A stretch of DNA of 64,000 nt, from contig OZ234498.1 in NCBI GenBank assembly GCA_965153455.1, positions 17,360,001 through 17,424,000 on the forward strand, written 5' to 3'. This document shows, in pieces, positions 12,011 through 24,299 of the stretch (within the stretch, counting starts at the first letter, position 1; each line of letters starts with the position of its first letter). The position numbers were made by a program, and so were the translations under genes. This DNA is from Sphagnum compactum (taxonomy: Eukaryota; Bryophyta; Sphagnopsida; Sphagnales). Under the pieces are notes generated by a model. It ran no database searches and was not told where the DNA came from. It was given only the letters and a program-made list of their open reading frames with translations.

Positions 12011-14589
12011 GATCTTGGGGTAAGAAAATTTCGCTCAAGCCTGAACCAATGTGTGGATGACAGCTGGAAACCTACATGTACTCTAAGGTGGTTTTTTTGG
12101 TTTAGCCCTTTTGTACATCTGACGGAAGGGCAGGGTAAACAATTTAAATTGCTTTAGAAGCATCATCTTTAGTTCTACAAATCGTCTTTGAACTCTATTA
12201 ACAAAAAAACAACATTAGTGATTTTTTTTTCAAAATACCAAGGTGTCTTGGCAGGCTACATACAAACCCATATGCAATTATTCATGGCAATTTGAAAAGG
12301 TGAGGAGTAAGTGGTTGTGGCTACCTTTTATTTTAATTAGCAAATTCTCACTCCTTAGGAACTTAAGCATTCGAAATTAGGTGATGATCCAAGGTTGCAT
12401 ATGATAAGTGTGTTGGCAAAACATGGTCCCTAATGATGGATTGTATGGCGATCAAGTATATGGAAATGTAAGAAACATAGCAATCATTCTCATTTTGTAG
12501 GTGATTGATTGGCAATCTTGGTTGTTCAGTATTAGGACACAAAGAAACAAAATGAAAGAAATTGCAAAAACAAAACAACAAATGGATTGGGGGGGGGGGG
12601 GGGGGTTGAACCCTGATCCTTAAGGATCCTGTCCATTGCAGCCCAACCCAAATCTACACAAACCACACACATTAGAACCATACCTGCATGCCCACATTAG
12701 TAAGAAGTTGCCAATGCATCACAACAAAACCACTTGTACATCACCCATGCCCATAATGCAACAATAGCATAAACCAAGTAGCACACATGAAATGTATTGA
12801 AATTGAAAGAAACCAAATCTGATTCAATGAAAAAGAACTAAGTTGGAAATCCAAACCTCCAACAATTTATATAATGCTTAAGAGCCACATACATCAATTA
12901 CCAAGCTGAATTGTTGATTAACAACTGTAATCCCATGCCAATAGCCATAGCAAATAGCTTGTTGCCATACAAGCTACAAATGCAAAAACCAGTAAAACAT
13001 TTGCACCATGAACTACTAGCAGAACACATCAAAAATCTATCAATCAACTGTATACCTCACCTTATTATCATTCTAATCCTTCATGGCATCCCCAAAAGGA
13101 AAATTATCCAAAGTGTAATGATCCTATGCAAACATCATGACAACCAAATCCAAGTGTTTGGTTAGCCGATTGAGCAACTTGGATTTTAGGAAACACAAGG
13201 TGGAGAAACAATGTTCATCTTCTATGCTACATAAAATCATAGCTACAAACAACTTTGCCAATGCAAAATAATCTGACAATTAGTGTTGCAAAATGCTGTT
13301 GGATGCTAAAATAGACCAAAGTTGGGTGAGAGGGTTGCAAACCAATGGTGGTTCTAGAGTAGCAACATGGTTGCTCTACATAGTGATCTTAAAGAGGGAA
13401 GCTCCAAGATCAAGCTTGCTTTCATTAAGAAGGCCTAGGATTTTCACCTAATCAATCACTGGGCTAGTGACCTTCTCAAAACAAAATTTAGCCTTCAATA
13501 AGGCTAAATGCTGCCAAAATGTTTCTTCAGCAAGAGATTGAGCCAATACTAAAGATAAATGATGTTTGGGGTACGAGTTTCCTTGGGTGGTACTATTAGG
13601 AATTGTCATACCTTGAATTTTTAGACCCATCAAACTTTGAAAAATCATAGGAAACACTTAAATAAATATTTTCATAATTTTTGTTAATGATTACATTTAT
13701 TAGGTTCCATAGATTTTAAAATTTCAATAATATTAAGAATATTGTCTATTTTGATGTTTCTAATCATGCATTTAAAAAAAAATTCAGAAATGTAACGTTG
13801 CTTCCTTTCCTTAAACTTTTTAGTTAAAAACAAAAATTTGAAACATAATTTGAGAATATTCTTGGGAATTATTTTCCTAAGATAATTTGGAAGTCATTTT
13901 ATTTTTAGGTTTTTATTAAGAAATTAATTGAATAAATATAATTTAGTTATGAATTTCCAAATTTAAGGTTACAGTTTATGAAGGGGCCATTTTAATTAAG
14001 AATACAAATTTTTAACATTTAAAAAAAGTTAATTCCAAAATAAACTTCAAGCCATATATTAGTGCATGCAATTGATAAACATGAAAAAAATAAATTTATA
14101 GTTGTGAAAACATTTAAAGTAAAAGGCCTAGGAAAATTATTGTTTTTATGCCATGTTAATAGCATCTAAATGCATGCCACTTTGCAAAAAACTAGATTGT
14201 GACACAAAAAATGAATTACTTTACCTTGTAACCACCATGTAGCTTGAGTCAACACCTTAGTAAGAAAACATTTTTTATGCAATTGGTATTGCTTGCCCAT
14301 GAAGTAAAAAACCACAAACTGGTTGCAGAATCAGTACACCAAGCAGTCAACAATTGGTCATTGTTGTTTTCATGTAAATCCAAGAACATTTTAAATTGTT
14401 TTACACCATACTTCTCTTCAGGATATGAATACATGATTAACAATTAAGCACAACATATTTTCACAATAGTGACAAAATCACACACAAATGTGTCATGGGC
14501 TTGTGCAAACTTGATAAGCGCATGGACTTATTCCAACAAAGGCATGATGCAAGTTAGCCCCATCATGACCTCAATGTCACAAAGGGAGG
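12011..14589. other. Spacer with a G17 tract and tRNA-like box B
   Basis: No gene is recognised with confidence. A tract of 17 G (12589-12605) is followed by GGTTGAACCCTGATCC, which on the - strand resembles the box B of a tRNA-derived SINE. A partial copy of the 3046/17215 repeat occurs at about 12150-12230. From 13650 the DNA is strongly AT-rich. The - strand part may include the badly decayed 3' half of the hAT relative described at 14590-15760. Confidence 0.4.
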
Positions 14590-15760
14590 TTGGTTTTTAT
14601 TACTACCACACTATGCAAGTCATCATGCATCTTGACCACCATAATTTTGTACTCTGCATTTGTAGGAGACAACATGGAGACCTACTTAATCTTTACATTA
14701 CAGAGCAGTTTCATACCCTTGGTTTCAAGTAACTTGTTAAGAGTTCCATGCTCCAAATATCTTTTAGATGAATATGAGAAATATGTGTTCGTAATCTGTA
14801 GCAACCCCTCAAGCTTACCAACTAGGTTGAGCAGAAAGAGTCTACAAATCTACTAGGTTCATTCAATGTGCCATGTAATGCGCTATAGTCACAAAAGGTG
14901 TAGCCTTGGATTTAAGTTGAGTGGCAACACCAGTTTGTAGCCTTGTGAACATTTCAACGCCATCTAATCCAAAATAAATCAACTTGTTGCCAATTTAATT
15001 AGATGTCAAGCCCCCATGTACACCATCAAAGCCCTCATAATCAACTGAGTCAGGTTATCAGCATTACCACCACCAATCACCCTCTCCAAATTTAGCAACA
15101 ATGGAATCCTCTTAAAATGTCAACAACATAGGCATGAACACCATACCAAGATTGGTTGTTGAATAAGGTAACTTCATCACAATTGATAGCAAGGTACTTG
15201 GCCTTTTGCATAATAGCGTTGATGGATTCAATGATAATTTGATGCATGCTTTCAACCATCAGCCAGCCAGTGGAGTAGTCAAACCAATGTTTATGTGGAG
15301 TGAACTTTTTACTTTCAAGATATCACAAAGCTTTTTCATGCTCTCAAAATTTGTCAAAGGCTGGCCAAGTTTCAAAAGCCAGAAGATGGCCACAAATTGG
15401 ATGAACTTGCACTTCTTCTCATTAGCTTCACCAAAACTAGCCACCATTTCAGCAACAATATTTTTACCCTCGCTAGCCCATAGTCATTAATTCTTGGCAT
15501 GCTACCTATTAGTAGACATTAAATATTGCCCCACAGTAAGTCCAAGATGTGCAACCTTGCACTTCCTCCTACCTCCATGCTTTTGTGAACCAATAATTTT
15601 TCCCTCCCATTGAGTTCATTGCAAATCTTATAGCACACCATGTTAAGCTTTACATCACACCCAACCATAGCCTCAGCCCAAGGTAATTTTGCAACCCACA
15701 CCTCCTGGAAAACCCAATTTAATTCCCATTCCCTTTTCCTGCGTTTCTTTTGTGCAAGTT
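14590..15760 (-). pseudogene. hAT-like transposase-derived gene, decayed (KIAA1586/ZNF862-like family)
   Basis: Read on the - strand from 15760 down, ordered blocks of one protein family appear in shifting frames. They are KLPWAEAMVGCD..LNMVCYKICNELNGREKLLV (15690-15560), KKCKFIQFVAIFWLL..GQPLTNFESMKKL (about 15420-15330), KAKYLAINCDEVTLFNNQSW followed by YGVHAYVV (15210-15125), and LLQITNTYFSYSSKRYLEHG, NKLLETKG, VSMLSPTNAEYKIMVVKMHDD (about 14800-14620). These match the hAT-superfamily DUF4371-type proteins annotated in plants as KIAA1586- or ZNF862-like. Frameshifts and stops separate the blocks, so no product is expected. The hAT C-terminal dimerisation region was not recognised. The whole-length family assignment is from memory of conserved phrases. 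Confidence 0.8.
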
Positions 15761-17214
15761 CAGGAGTTGCAACCTAAGATCAAGATCAAAACTTTGAAGT
15801 TGAACTAGATCATTAGAAGATGATGGGGATAAAGGAGAGACATGGTTAAGGATTTGAATTTGAGTTGATGAAGCTACATCTATAGAAGACAGAGGCCCAA
15901 CACTAAAGAACATCTTATATTTAAAGCCACTAGTGGCTGCAATGGATTCACGATGAAATGAAAATTATAAGACAAGAAAGGTAAGATGAAAACTTAGAAG
16001 GAAAAAGTAGATAAGAAGAAAACAAAAGAAATATAAAAAAATAAAAATGAGATAGGTAGAGTTCAAAATCTTAAACCTTGTAGTAGTGCGATGGCAACGT
16101 AATGAACAAAAGGATGAATAAATAGGACTATACTTAGCAGCCGGATTGTAGCATGAGGAGCAAATAAAAATTCAAAGCAGTGCGATGGTAGCATGATGAC
16201 AACACGATGGCAATTTAATGAATAAACACGATGAGCACACCAGAAGAACTTCAAACACGATCACAAAAGATGAGTAGACCAAAAGAAGCTCAAAGTTTCA
16301 AGATCCCTAAACCCTAATTTAGAACAATGGCAACGTGATAAACATACACATTACACAATGAACATAACAATAGAAGCTCACAGATAATGAACAACACGAT
16401 GAGCACACAATGCAAAACAAACTTCAAAACAAAATGCAATGTGATGAGCAAAGAAGTGAAAATAAAACAAAGTACATTTGGAGCTTATAATGTTAAAGAT
16501 TGGAAGATCTCGAAGTAAAATCCAACTTGCAAATTAAATAGGGAAGGAGTAAATTTAATTGGATGTCGAAACTCCCTTTATGCGCTCCAACCTCCTTTCC
16601 TTATGCATTCCATCTCCAAGTCTAATGACCTTCTGTCCAACACCATGAAAGTGAAGATCTCCATGCTGCCTTTTGCCATAGATTTACAAAATCGTTGATT
16701 CTACAAACTTAATGCTTGTAGCTCCAAGTTCCAATGTCACCTTGTTGTTAACAGAGGCGGTTACAAAATGTGACGACATCTCACTACAATAGAATAAAAA
16801 CCAAGAGACCTGGTGATTCTCTGTATAAACGTGTAAAGACGATTCACAAAAAAAATGAGGGAATGTTGGCAATGAAGAAGGACGTCATGTGCAATAAAGT
16901 GCGATGTCACTTCACAAAAAGTAAAACTAGGGTGAGTACAAAGCTTGGAAAAGAGGACCAGCTATGGCAATGGAGGTGGATGGTGGCCGCCCGTCAAGAT
17001 TGACAAGACTATTAGCAAACACTTGCAACCTCTAGCGACTCTGGATGAAAACGTCGGCAATTTCCAAACCATAATCAATCAAACCCATGGCTAGCCCTAG
17101 ATCAAACATTTAGGATTATGGCGAAATTGTAAATAAACACTGTCCGACTTTACAAAGGGGGTAGAATAGACCATTGGGATATCGCCACTTGGCAAAACTT
17201 CGCCAAAGAAAGAA
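15761..17214. other. Spacer, nothing recognised
   Basis: Contains recurring CACGATGAGCACAC / GCGATGGCAACGT / AATGAACAAAC phrases between 16085 and 16450, a diverged local repetition without a fixed period. No coding region is recognised; the frame at 16770-17003 (+) has no support. Confidence 0.4.
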
Positions 17215-17500
17215 ACCACTAAGCAACATACAAGGAGTTTTCTGGGTGTTTGGGAATCGGCTTTGTAGCATTCGATGGTTTGTTTTTTTGAGTTCTTGAC
17301 CCCCTTTACTTTGGGGGGCCATAACATTCTCAAATTTAATCCATTTTTTATGATTTTAAGTGCGCCAAATGCATCCATAGGAGGGGTTCAAGTTTTATTT
17401 GGACACCAGAAACAACAGAGCCCTCCCCTTGGATCCGGCCAGCCCTGAGTGCTTAAGTGTTTGCTCACTGGCTGTTCTGCTCTAGGGTAGTTCATTGTCT
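17215..17500 (+). repeat. Dispersed repeat, copy 2 (pair with 3046)
   Basis: Shares the ordered blocks described at 3046-3480, including ACAACAGAGCCCTCC and CTTAAGTGTTTG, at similar spacing. Direct flanking duplications were not found. Confidence 0.7.
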
Positions 17501-17524
17501 TGGGGATCAGCATGAGGGAGGAGA

Positions 17525-17605
17525 AGGGGGTCTACTTGGGATTTGAACTCCCAACTGCTAATTTAGCTGCCTAACCCCTCTAGTTACTAGGGTAGCTAAA
17601 TATGT
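17525..17605 (-). repeat. tRNA-like (SINE head-like) segment
   Basis: On the - strand the segment reads GGTTAGGCAGCTAAATTAGC and then GGGAGTTCAAATCCC. The last part resembles the T-arm (box B) of a tRNA, and the stem GGGA..TCCC pairs. No complete cloverleaf with acceptor stem could be folded by eye, so I call a tRNA-derived SINE head at most. Confidence 0.3.
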
Positions 17606-17671
17606 CTTATGACTATGAAGTCTCATAACTGTTGGGAAAAGTAATTAAATCCAACATATGAATTTATAGGG

Positions 17672-18021
17672 GTGTTGGCCAGTTATTGAGTCTTGACCTG
17701 GTTATCAACCACTTGGTATTGCAATTTCAAAATCTAATAACCTACTTGGATGACCTGATTGTCATTCAGGTAAGTTATCAATCTTTAAACAAACAAATAC
17801 ACACAGAAAATTAATTTAAAATATGTTTTTATTTTTGAAAAAAATTATAATCAGGGTATAACCAGCAGGTTAACCAGCAATTCTAATTGGTTATTTGATA
17901 ACCACCCAGCACACTTTTTTCAATATTGATATCGACACCTGTGATGTCCCCCAAAAAAATTCGGAAAAAAAAGAAAAACATACCCAGGGGTTATTTTTAA
18001 GAAGTAATAACCAGCCAACAC
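17672..18021 (+). mobile_element. Small TIR element B, copy 1 (350 bp)
   Basis: The left end GTGTTGGCCAGTTATT and the reverse complement of the right end (GTGTTGGCTGGTTATT) match at 14 of 16 positions. The interior (TTGACCTGGTTA, AAAATCTAATAACCTA, GGATGACC, TATCAATCTTTAAAC) is shared with 31732-32022. There is no coding capacity, so it is non-autonomous. The GTGTTGGC-type ends are compatible with hAT-like MITEs, but I could not find a clean 8-bp target duplication. Confidence 0.65.
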
Positions 18022-18329
18022 TGGAATATATCATCTTGTAGTTAGTTCTGCTTGAAATCTTTTTAATGTTGTGTCAATCTCCTCGATTGTCAATTTTGGA
18101 ATGGCAAATCAATTCTAGTGAATAGGAACATACACAATTTTGATATCTGAAACCAATTACTTGCACTCACAAACCTGACCTTAAAATGGAATGTGGACCA
18201 TTTGCTTGCTTGCAAGTGATAATGCTTCGAACTCTAATATGGATTTAAAAGCACCACATTGTTCAGCATTTGGAATTCTAATTGATGCCAAGTTTTAATC
18301 CCCTAACTGACCGACCATCCATCTCGTCT

Positions 18330-18420
18330 GTTAGAAGGGAAGGCCACAATCACAAGAAAACGGTAGCTCCAGCATTCAGGGTTCAATCCTCGTAAATCGA
18401 GACATGTATACTAAGGATGT
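18330..18420 (+). repeat. Possible SINE-like segment
   Basis: Contains CAGGGTTCAATCCTCG, which resembles a tRNA box B with its stem, after GGTAGCTCCAGC. No A box at the right spacing and no poly(A) end were found. Confidence 0.2.
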
Positions 18421-18460
18421 GTGACTATTGATTAAACATTCGCAATAACATGTGAATAAT

Positions 18461-18663
18461 GGTGCATTCACACTTGTCAATGTTAAATGAAAATCTAGGT
18501 GGCATCCTAGGTGGCACCCAATGTTAATTGGGTGATAACTTAATATTAAGTGAATGTTAACTTAATGAAAGATGTTCATGGTAAGTAGGTGTAAGTCCTA
18601 AATCACTAGCTTGGTGTTAGGGGACTCAACACTAGAGTCCCTAACACCAAGTGTGAATGCACC
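18461..18663 (+). mobile_element. MITE-like element C (203 bp) with a nested hairpin
   Basis: The first 16 bases GGTGCATTCACACTTG are the exact reverse complement of the last 16 (CAAGTGTGAATGCACC). Inside the right half, TTGGTGTTAGGGGACTC and GAGTCCCTAACACCAA form a second hairpin with one bulged base and a 7-base loop (about 18611-18650). There is no coding capacity. The target duplication is unclear, so the superfamily is left open. Confidence 0.8.
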
Positions 18664-21600
18664 TCTAAAAGAGTGGACATGCAGAGGATCAGGTGTGTAG
18701 TTCAATTATCTCTCACTGAAGAAGTGGACAGGTGGTTCCTTGACTAGTTTGCTGATTTTCTTGAGAACCACGGTTATTTGATTTTTTGAGAACCACCAGT
18801 TCAATTTTCAATTTAATTTTTTTTTTCCATGACACCCGGCAGATACCCACTGGGCATCACATAAAAAATTGTAAAGAAAAGCAGGTGTCTGGTTTTCTTC
18901 GGAAACGGCCCCTCACTTTTCACCTTTGGCAGAGGACAGAATCCGCTGGATAAACATGGGCTCCAGATATCGTCTATAAGACATATAGACGGTGTCTTGG
19001 GTGGTCATATAAACTACACAACAATGCTGCTTGTTGTGTAGTAATGAGATAGGTAATTGTTATCTTCAAAGTCAAATTGTGGACTTTTTCTCTGCAACCC
19101 TTAAATATTTTAGAAATAAATAAATAGACAAATATATGAAAAAAATTCATATTTTGATTATATAATCGCAACCGTACTTAGTGGCCAGATAGATCTAGAT
19201 ATATATGCGAGGAATTCACACTCTCTTTCTTTGGTGGCCAAATGATGTACACAAGATTGATTGGGAGGACAGTTTTGGTTGCAAGTTGCAATGTATATGT
19301 ATCAGCTGAGTTTTGAGTCAATTATCCCACAAGAAGGTTCTAGTGAGTGATCCAGGGGAGCCCAAGTTGCTACCTACTTTGGAGTTAGGTTATCCTACAT
19401 GACCTGCAGCTGGTCTCTCTGCCAACTTCCCATCCCTTTTATTCTCTGTCAAGACATGCAAGTCTGGAGTCTGGGATAGTTGTCTACCTCCTTCTTGAAG
19501 CAACTGAATTTGTTAGAGCAGGTCCACCCACAAACCCCTATTTGGGCTTTGGGTGTCTGAAGGTGAGAGAGCCTATTTTAATTGCTTCCACCTTGCCCAA
19601 TCATTATGACCGGGCAACCAGAAGTAATTATTTTTGGGTTTTTGAGGCTTGTGGAAAGTCAAGATCACTATATATATTCACTATTACAAAATGTGGGTGC
19701 AAATCATTAGTCCCTGTTCACTAGACCGGTGAATCCATTGTATCCCCTCTAGGTCCTATTCACTAGGACTAATGAATTTAGTCAAAATCCTATGAAATCA
19801 ACATGGGCATCTTTTGTTATAATGCTTATACAAATTTTCATCTCCAAACAAACTAGTGTTGGGAGAGATTCATGCCCCCTTTTTTTTCCCCCTTAAGAGA
19901 ACCTTGGGTCTTGGCTTCAACACTTCAATTTATTTGGTTTGTTCTCTTGGTGAATGTTTAAACCCAATCCAATTCTTCAAATTTTAAAATCTTACAATTT
20001 CAAATTTTACATATTTTTCAAATTCAACAACCTTTGGGCCTAGTTTGAAAATTAGATTTAGATCCATGTATATATTATACACTCCTCAAGATTCAAGATT
20101 GTATGGATATGAGGTTTTATAACAAATTAAAACTGTGTAGGTATGGACTTGTCAACTTATTTAAACTGATCACTTACTTTATAAAATTTAGGCTATTTGC
20201 AAACCGTTTGTCTCCATAATGAATCAGAACATGTGTTCAGAAGTTATTTTGCATAGTTCTAATTTTAGCAAAAGGTTTGTTCCATGGTACAATTTTGGTG
20301 TTGTTGCCACAAAAAGGGTGATGGTTCAAGTCTAGGTCACAAGAACATCAACCGTCGAGGTTTAACACTAAAGAACTTGTCAACATTGTGCCAAACCCAT
20401 TTTCATGTTATTTGAAAACTATATTTCGAGTGTACATGTCATTTTATTGTTGCTAGTGGACCTATTCTTGTATATAACATATAGAATTAGCATATTTTTT
20501 TGATGTATGTGGAGGGTGCCTTACCTTTAACTTCAGTAAATGTTTTGTTGGCAACTTACATGTAAGGTTTTTCAAATTGAAGAGCCTTCCACTAAGGATA
20601 TTGAGGAACATTACAAGTAATTAAGGTGCCTTTTCTCCTTCTCACATGAATCGTGACCATTTAAAATTCTACCAAATCATAATGTTATTTAAGGACTTTG
20701 AATGGAGCTATTTTAAGAATTCAAGTCCTACATTTAATTCTCACCTCAAGTCAAGCTTTAATTTTTAAAATGGCCTTAATCATGGTCCTTACCACTAATG
20801 TTATATTCTCCCATCAAAATTCATGGAGTTCAAAGCAATATTTGTGTGTATGGATGAACGCATGTCATGTTATGTTTTGTAGAACCAAAAATAAATTTAA
20901 ATTACATTGAAATTGAACTAGGCACCTCATGGATGTGAAACACAATACATATTAACAACATAATCTCAACACATTAATTTATTAGAAACCTATTTCCAAT
21001 GAATTTACCACAACAAGATTTTAATATGTTTTTAAATAAATAGGTCACAAACCTTTGTCCAACATTACGATAAAGCCACACAAATGTTGTGCACGGTTTT
21101 GTTTTGACCTTTGTGAAGTTCAATTTGGGGGGGAGGGGGAGGTGGGATGTTATATGTCTTGCATCTTCACCCTACACACAACAAGTTTATTCTAGAAAGA
21201 AACTCACCAAATGTTGAAACTTGCCAACGGGGTTGTGTGTGAAGACCAAGTACGATAAAAGAAACATAATAGGACTAGTTAAGCAAGCATCCCCATGGAA
21301 CCCCTCATAAATGTTTAAGGAAATGTATGCAAACCTTAGAATTTGCCTTTCCTTTCATTGGGAACTATTGAAGCAAATTAGTAAAGTTTGAAATCAAAAT
21401 ATGTTTTATTAGTTTTGACTAATGTTGTATTAGTATATTTGGTAAAGCTTGGGTATGTGGAGAAGTATCATAAAACTTACCCATTGGGTATGTTGTGAAA
21501 TTCATACCCAAGTTGTTTATAAAATTTAAGGTTTTTGGGCATGTACCTACCTAGTCTTGAAACATATTGATTGAAGTTTCCTCATGTTCTATATTATGCT

Positions 21601-22156
21601 AAAACTAGTATTTAGGGGTGATCAGCTTAGGTTGAGAGGGGTAGTAATAATGGTGTTAATGTTAAACATGTTTCCAACTAGAAGCACAATTATGGGGTTT
21701 GCAACTAGGACATTGATAATGGGAGGCTACAAAGATTTGGAAGATCAACATTGGGCATGAATGATAATTTGGGGTAAGCTTCAATTTATTTCCTTTTCAT
21801 ATTTCTTTGAAGATTGTTTGATGTTTCAAGGCTACTAATTAATTTCACCTCTTCACAAATCCAAAGCAAGGATGCCAATGTTTTTGTGGTGTTCTTGCTA
21901 GGATTTCTTCTCTTTACTTTTCAAAGGTATTTTGGTTTTTTTCTCCAAATCTTTATGGGTGGTTACAAGGTTGCAAAATTGAATTCATTTATTTTTTATT
22001 TTTCAATTGTTGGTCTTAGGATAGCATCTTGATCCATTTCAATGTATGCAAGTGCTAGGGTTTAGGTTGATGCATGTTTTATTTTCTTAATGAACTTAGT
22101 GTGTGTTCACTTTGTCTTTTTATACTTTTGAGGTGTAAAGTGTAAAGGTTGTGTTG
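18664..22156. other. AT-rich spacer, nothing recognised
   Basis: I find no gene, hairpin element or tandem array that stands out. Short open frames (for example 20698-20910 and 21814-22032, +) show no motif. A G-rich patch lies at 21126-21145. Confidence 0.4.
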
Positions 22157-22636
22157 CAGTGTTGTTAGGTACCATTTAAACGTTTAAATGAAAAAACGTT
22201 TTTTTTGTCGTTTAAACGGTGTTTAAACGTTCTCCTTCGGTACCAAAAAAATGCCCATATAAAAAAATGGTGCAGTGCCCTGCTGCAGTGCAAGTTGCAC
22301 TGTGGAGTGCGGTTCGTCGACATCGCCCCAAACATCGTCGCGCATATTAAAAAAACGGTGGAGTGCCCTGCTGCAGTGCCAGTTGCACTCAGCACTGCGG
22401 TTCGTCGCGCCAAACGACGTATCGCTCGTTTGTGTCGTTTGTTGATGAGTGCGAACACCGGCAAGCATGGAACCGGGCGCAAGCCTTGCGATGCGCGTCA
22501 GCACTTTATCCAAACTGATCGCATGGCCAACAAGACACAACGCTTCGTTCGCTGCGTCCATTGCACAGTGCGTTTAAACGTAAAGAAACCGTTTAAACGT
22601 TTACTAAATTTGTGACGATCGTTTTTAACAACACAG
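22157..22636 (+). mobile_element. CpG-rich non-autonomous insertion D (about 480 bp)
   Basis: The left end CAGTGTTGTTA and the right end, which read inward on the other strand gives CTGTGTTGTTA, are near-identical inverted ends. Flanks TTGTGTTG and GTGTGTTG agree at 7 of 8 positions, suggesting an 8-bp target duplication as hAT elements make. Just inside both ends are inverted or palindromic GTTTAAAC/CGTTTAAACG words. The interior has two direct copies of an about 80-bp unit (22257-22335 and 22345-22420) sharing GAGTGCCCTGCTGCAGTGC-like and GCGGTTCGTCG words. CpG is frequent here and rare in the flanks, which fits a recent arrival. Long open frames exist on both strands but look like compositional artefacts. 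Confidence 0.65.
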
Positions 22637-24299
22637 TGTGTTGTTATCTTGTTGTAAACATAGACAAGTTTTAGGGTGACCCAACTTGGTGTTTTTTCCT
22701 TTTACTATAAAAACATAGATTTTTCATTTCACTCTTCATTTTGTTTTACTTTTGAAGCGTTGTCATCTAGATTGTTTTGTAAGATCATCCAAGATTAAAG
22801 TGGTCCCACTTGGTCTTTTTTCCTTCTTTTGCAAAGGTTTTTGTCTACCCATCTTTTGTGGAAGGCATTACATTTTTTAACTTTGAAATTTTTATTTAGT
22901 ATTACTAAGGAAAGGAGGGGGGGGGGGGGGGGACTATAAGTTTAACATAAAGTTTTATGAAGTCATAATATCCCACACATCTTAGTATTAAAGACTAGTG
23001 GATAACCTTGAAGAGGTGTGACTTACAAAACAAGAGGCCACATGAAGAATGTTATACAAATTGCTTGCAAAAAATGCAAAGTTTTAGGTGACATTTCATA
23101 GGAGTAACTCCATTTACACATTTTATTGTATAGTTCATGTTAAAGAGGTAATTGATGTACAAGCAACACAAATCATGAGGTGCATTTTGTGTCACATTAT
23201 CACTTCTTCCAATGTGTTCTTTTCATGCTCCAATAGTAACACTTAGAATTGCAAAGGGTTAATATAATATAACCTTGCCCAAGCATCATGTCTTTGAAAA
23301 AACACTTGCAAAATGAAGATAATAAGTAATTCAGCAAGCGGGTGCAAATACATTTATAGGATTATGTTGACTTTTGAAAAATATGGCAACCCCACCATTT
23401 TGAAAGAAGTCTATATGAATTTCAAATATTAAAATGTAATTTGGTTTAAAGCATAATGTTTTTGTGTTAGTGAATTTGCATCTCAATGATTTTCACATGA
23501 TTTGGAAATGTTTGATTAGTTATTAAAAGCAAATAGTAAGTAATGGGTAATATGTCATTGATTAGTGTTTTTTAAGTTTAAAATATTTTTCCTCATCAAA
23601 TGTGCACCATTCATTCCTAGAAATGGAGAGGATTTTCATGGTGATAGTTTAAATTGCAAAAGGAATTGAAATTGATGAAATTCTTGTTTATTACGCATGT
23701 GGGTGCATTTGGTTATCAAATTCATTTATTTTGCATATGTTTATTTAATAAAAAAATTTCAGTTTCATGCAGTGAAGAACATGGATGCACATAATATACA
23801 TGATATAATATCAATTCAATAATACTTTAGAATGATATGTAGCATGTTGATTTGAATGAATTGTTTAAAGTTCAATAAACGCGGTTTAAGGTTATTATTG
23901 TTAACTTTGACACATCATGTCAATCACATCTATTTTGATGCCAATTTAACCCTCAAGGTCATGTTAGTTCAAGGTCAACCTAGGAAAAATCTAAACTTAG
24001 TACAATAAGTTTTGTATTAGGGGTAAAATAGTTACCTTATGAACTTCACACATGTGGACTATGTAAACAAGTTACCTTAAGGACCCAACATGTGTGGTCT
24101 TGTTTGAACAGTTAAAACAACATTAAATGTTGCAACAATAATTTTTTTTGGAATTTTGAAAACAAAAAAAATCGTAACTATCCATCAAACCAGTTACATT
24201 GCTTTCAATCATTCAACAAATCATGAAAGTTAATCTTAACCATCTAGATTATGATAAAAATTCAATATTAATATTATTTAACCTTGTCCATGGATCGAT
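22637..24299. other. AT-rich spacer
   Basis: Holds a tract of 16 G (22917-22932) and otherwise no recognisable gene or repeat. Confidence 0.4.

Noticed and set aside
17525-17605. A functional tRNA gene
   Set aside because: Only the T-arm-like part is convincing; acceptor stem and D-arm do not fold by eye.
22205-22615. Open frames of 136 and 112 codons on opposite strands in the CpG-rich insertion
   Set aside because: Both strands are open over the same stretch, the peptides are Cys/Arg-rich without motifs, and the DNA has internal direct copies. Open length is explained by composition.
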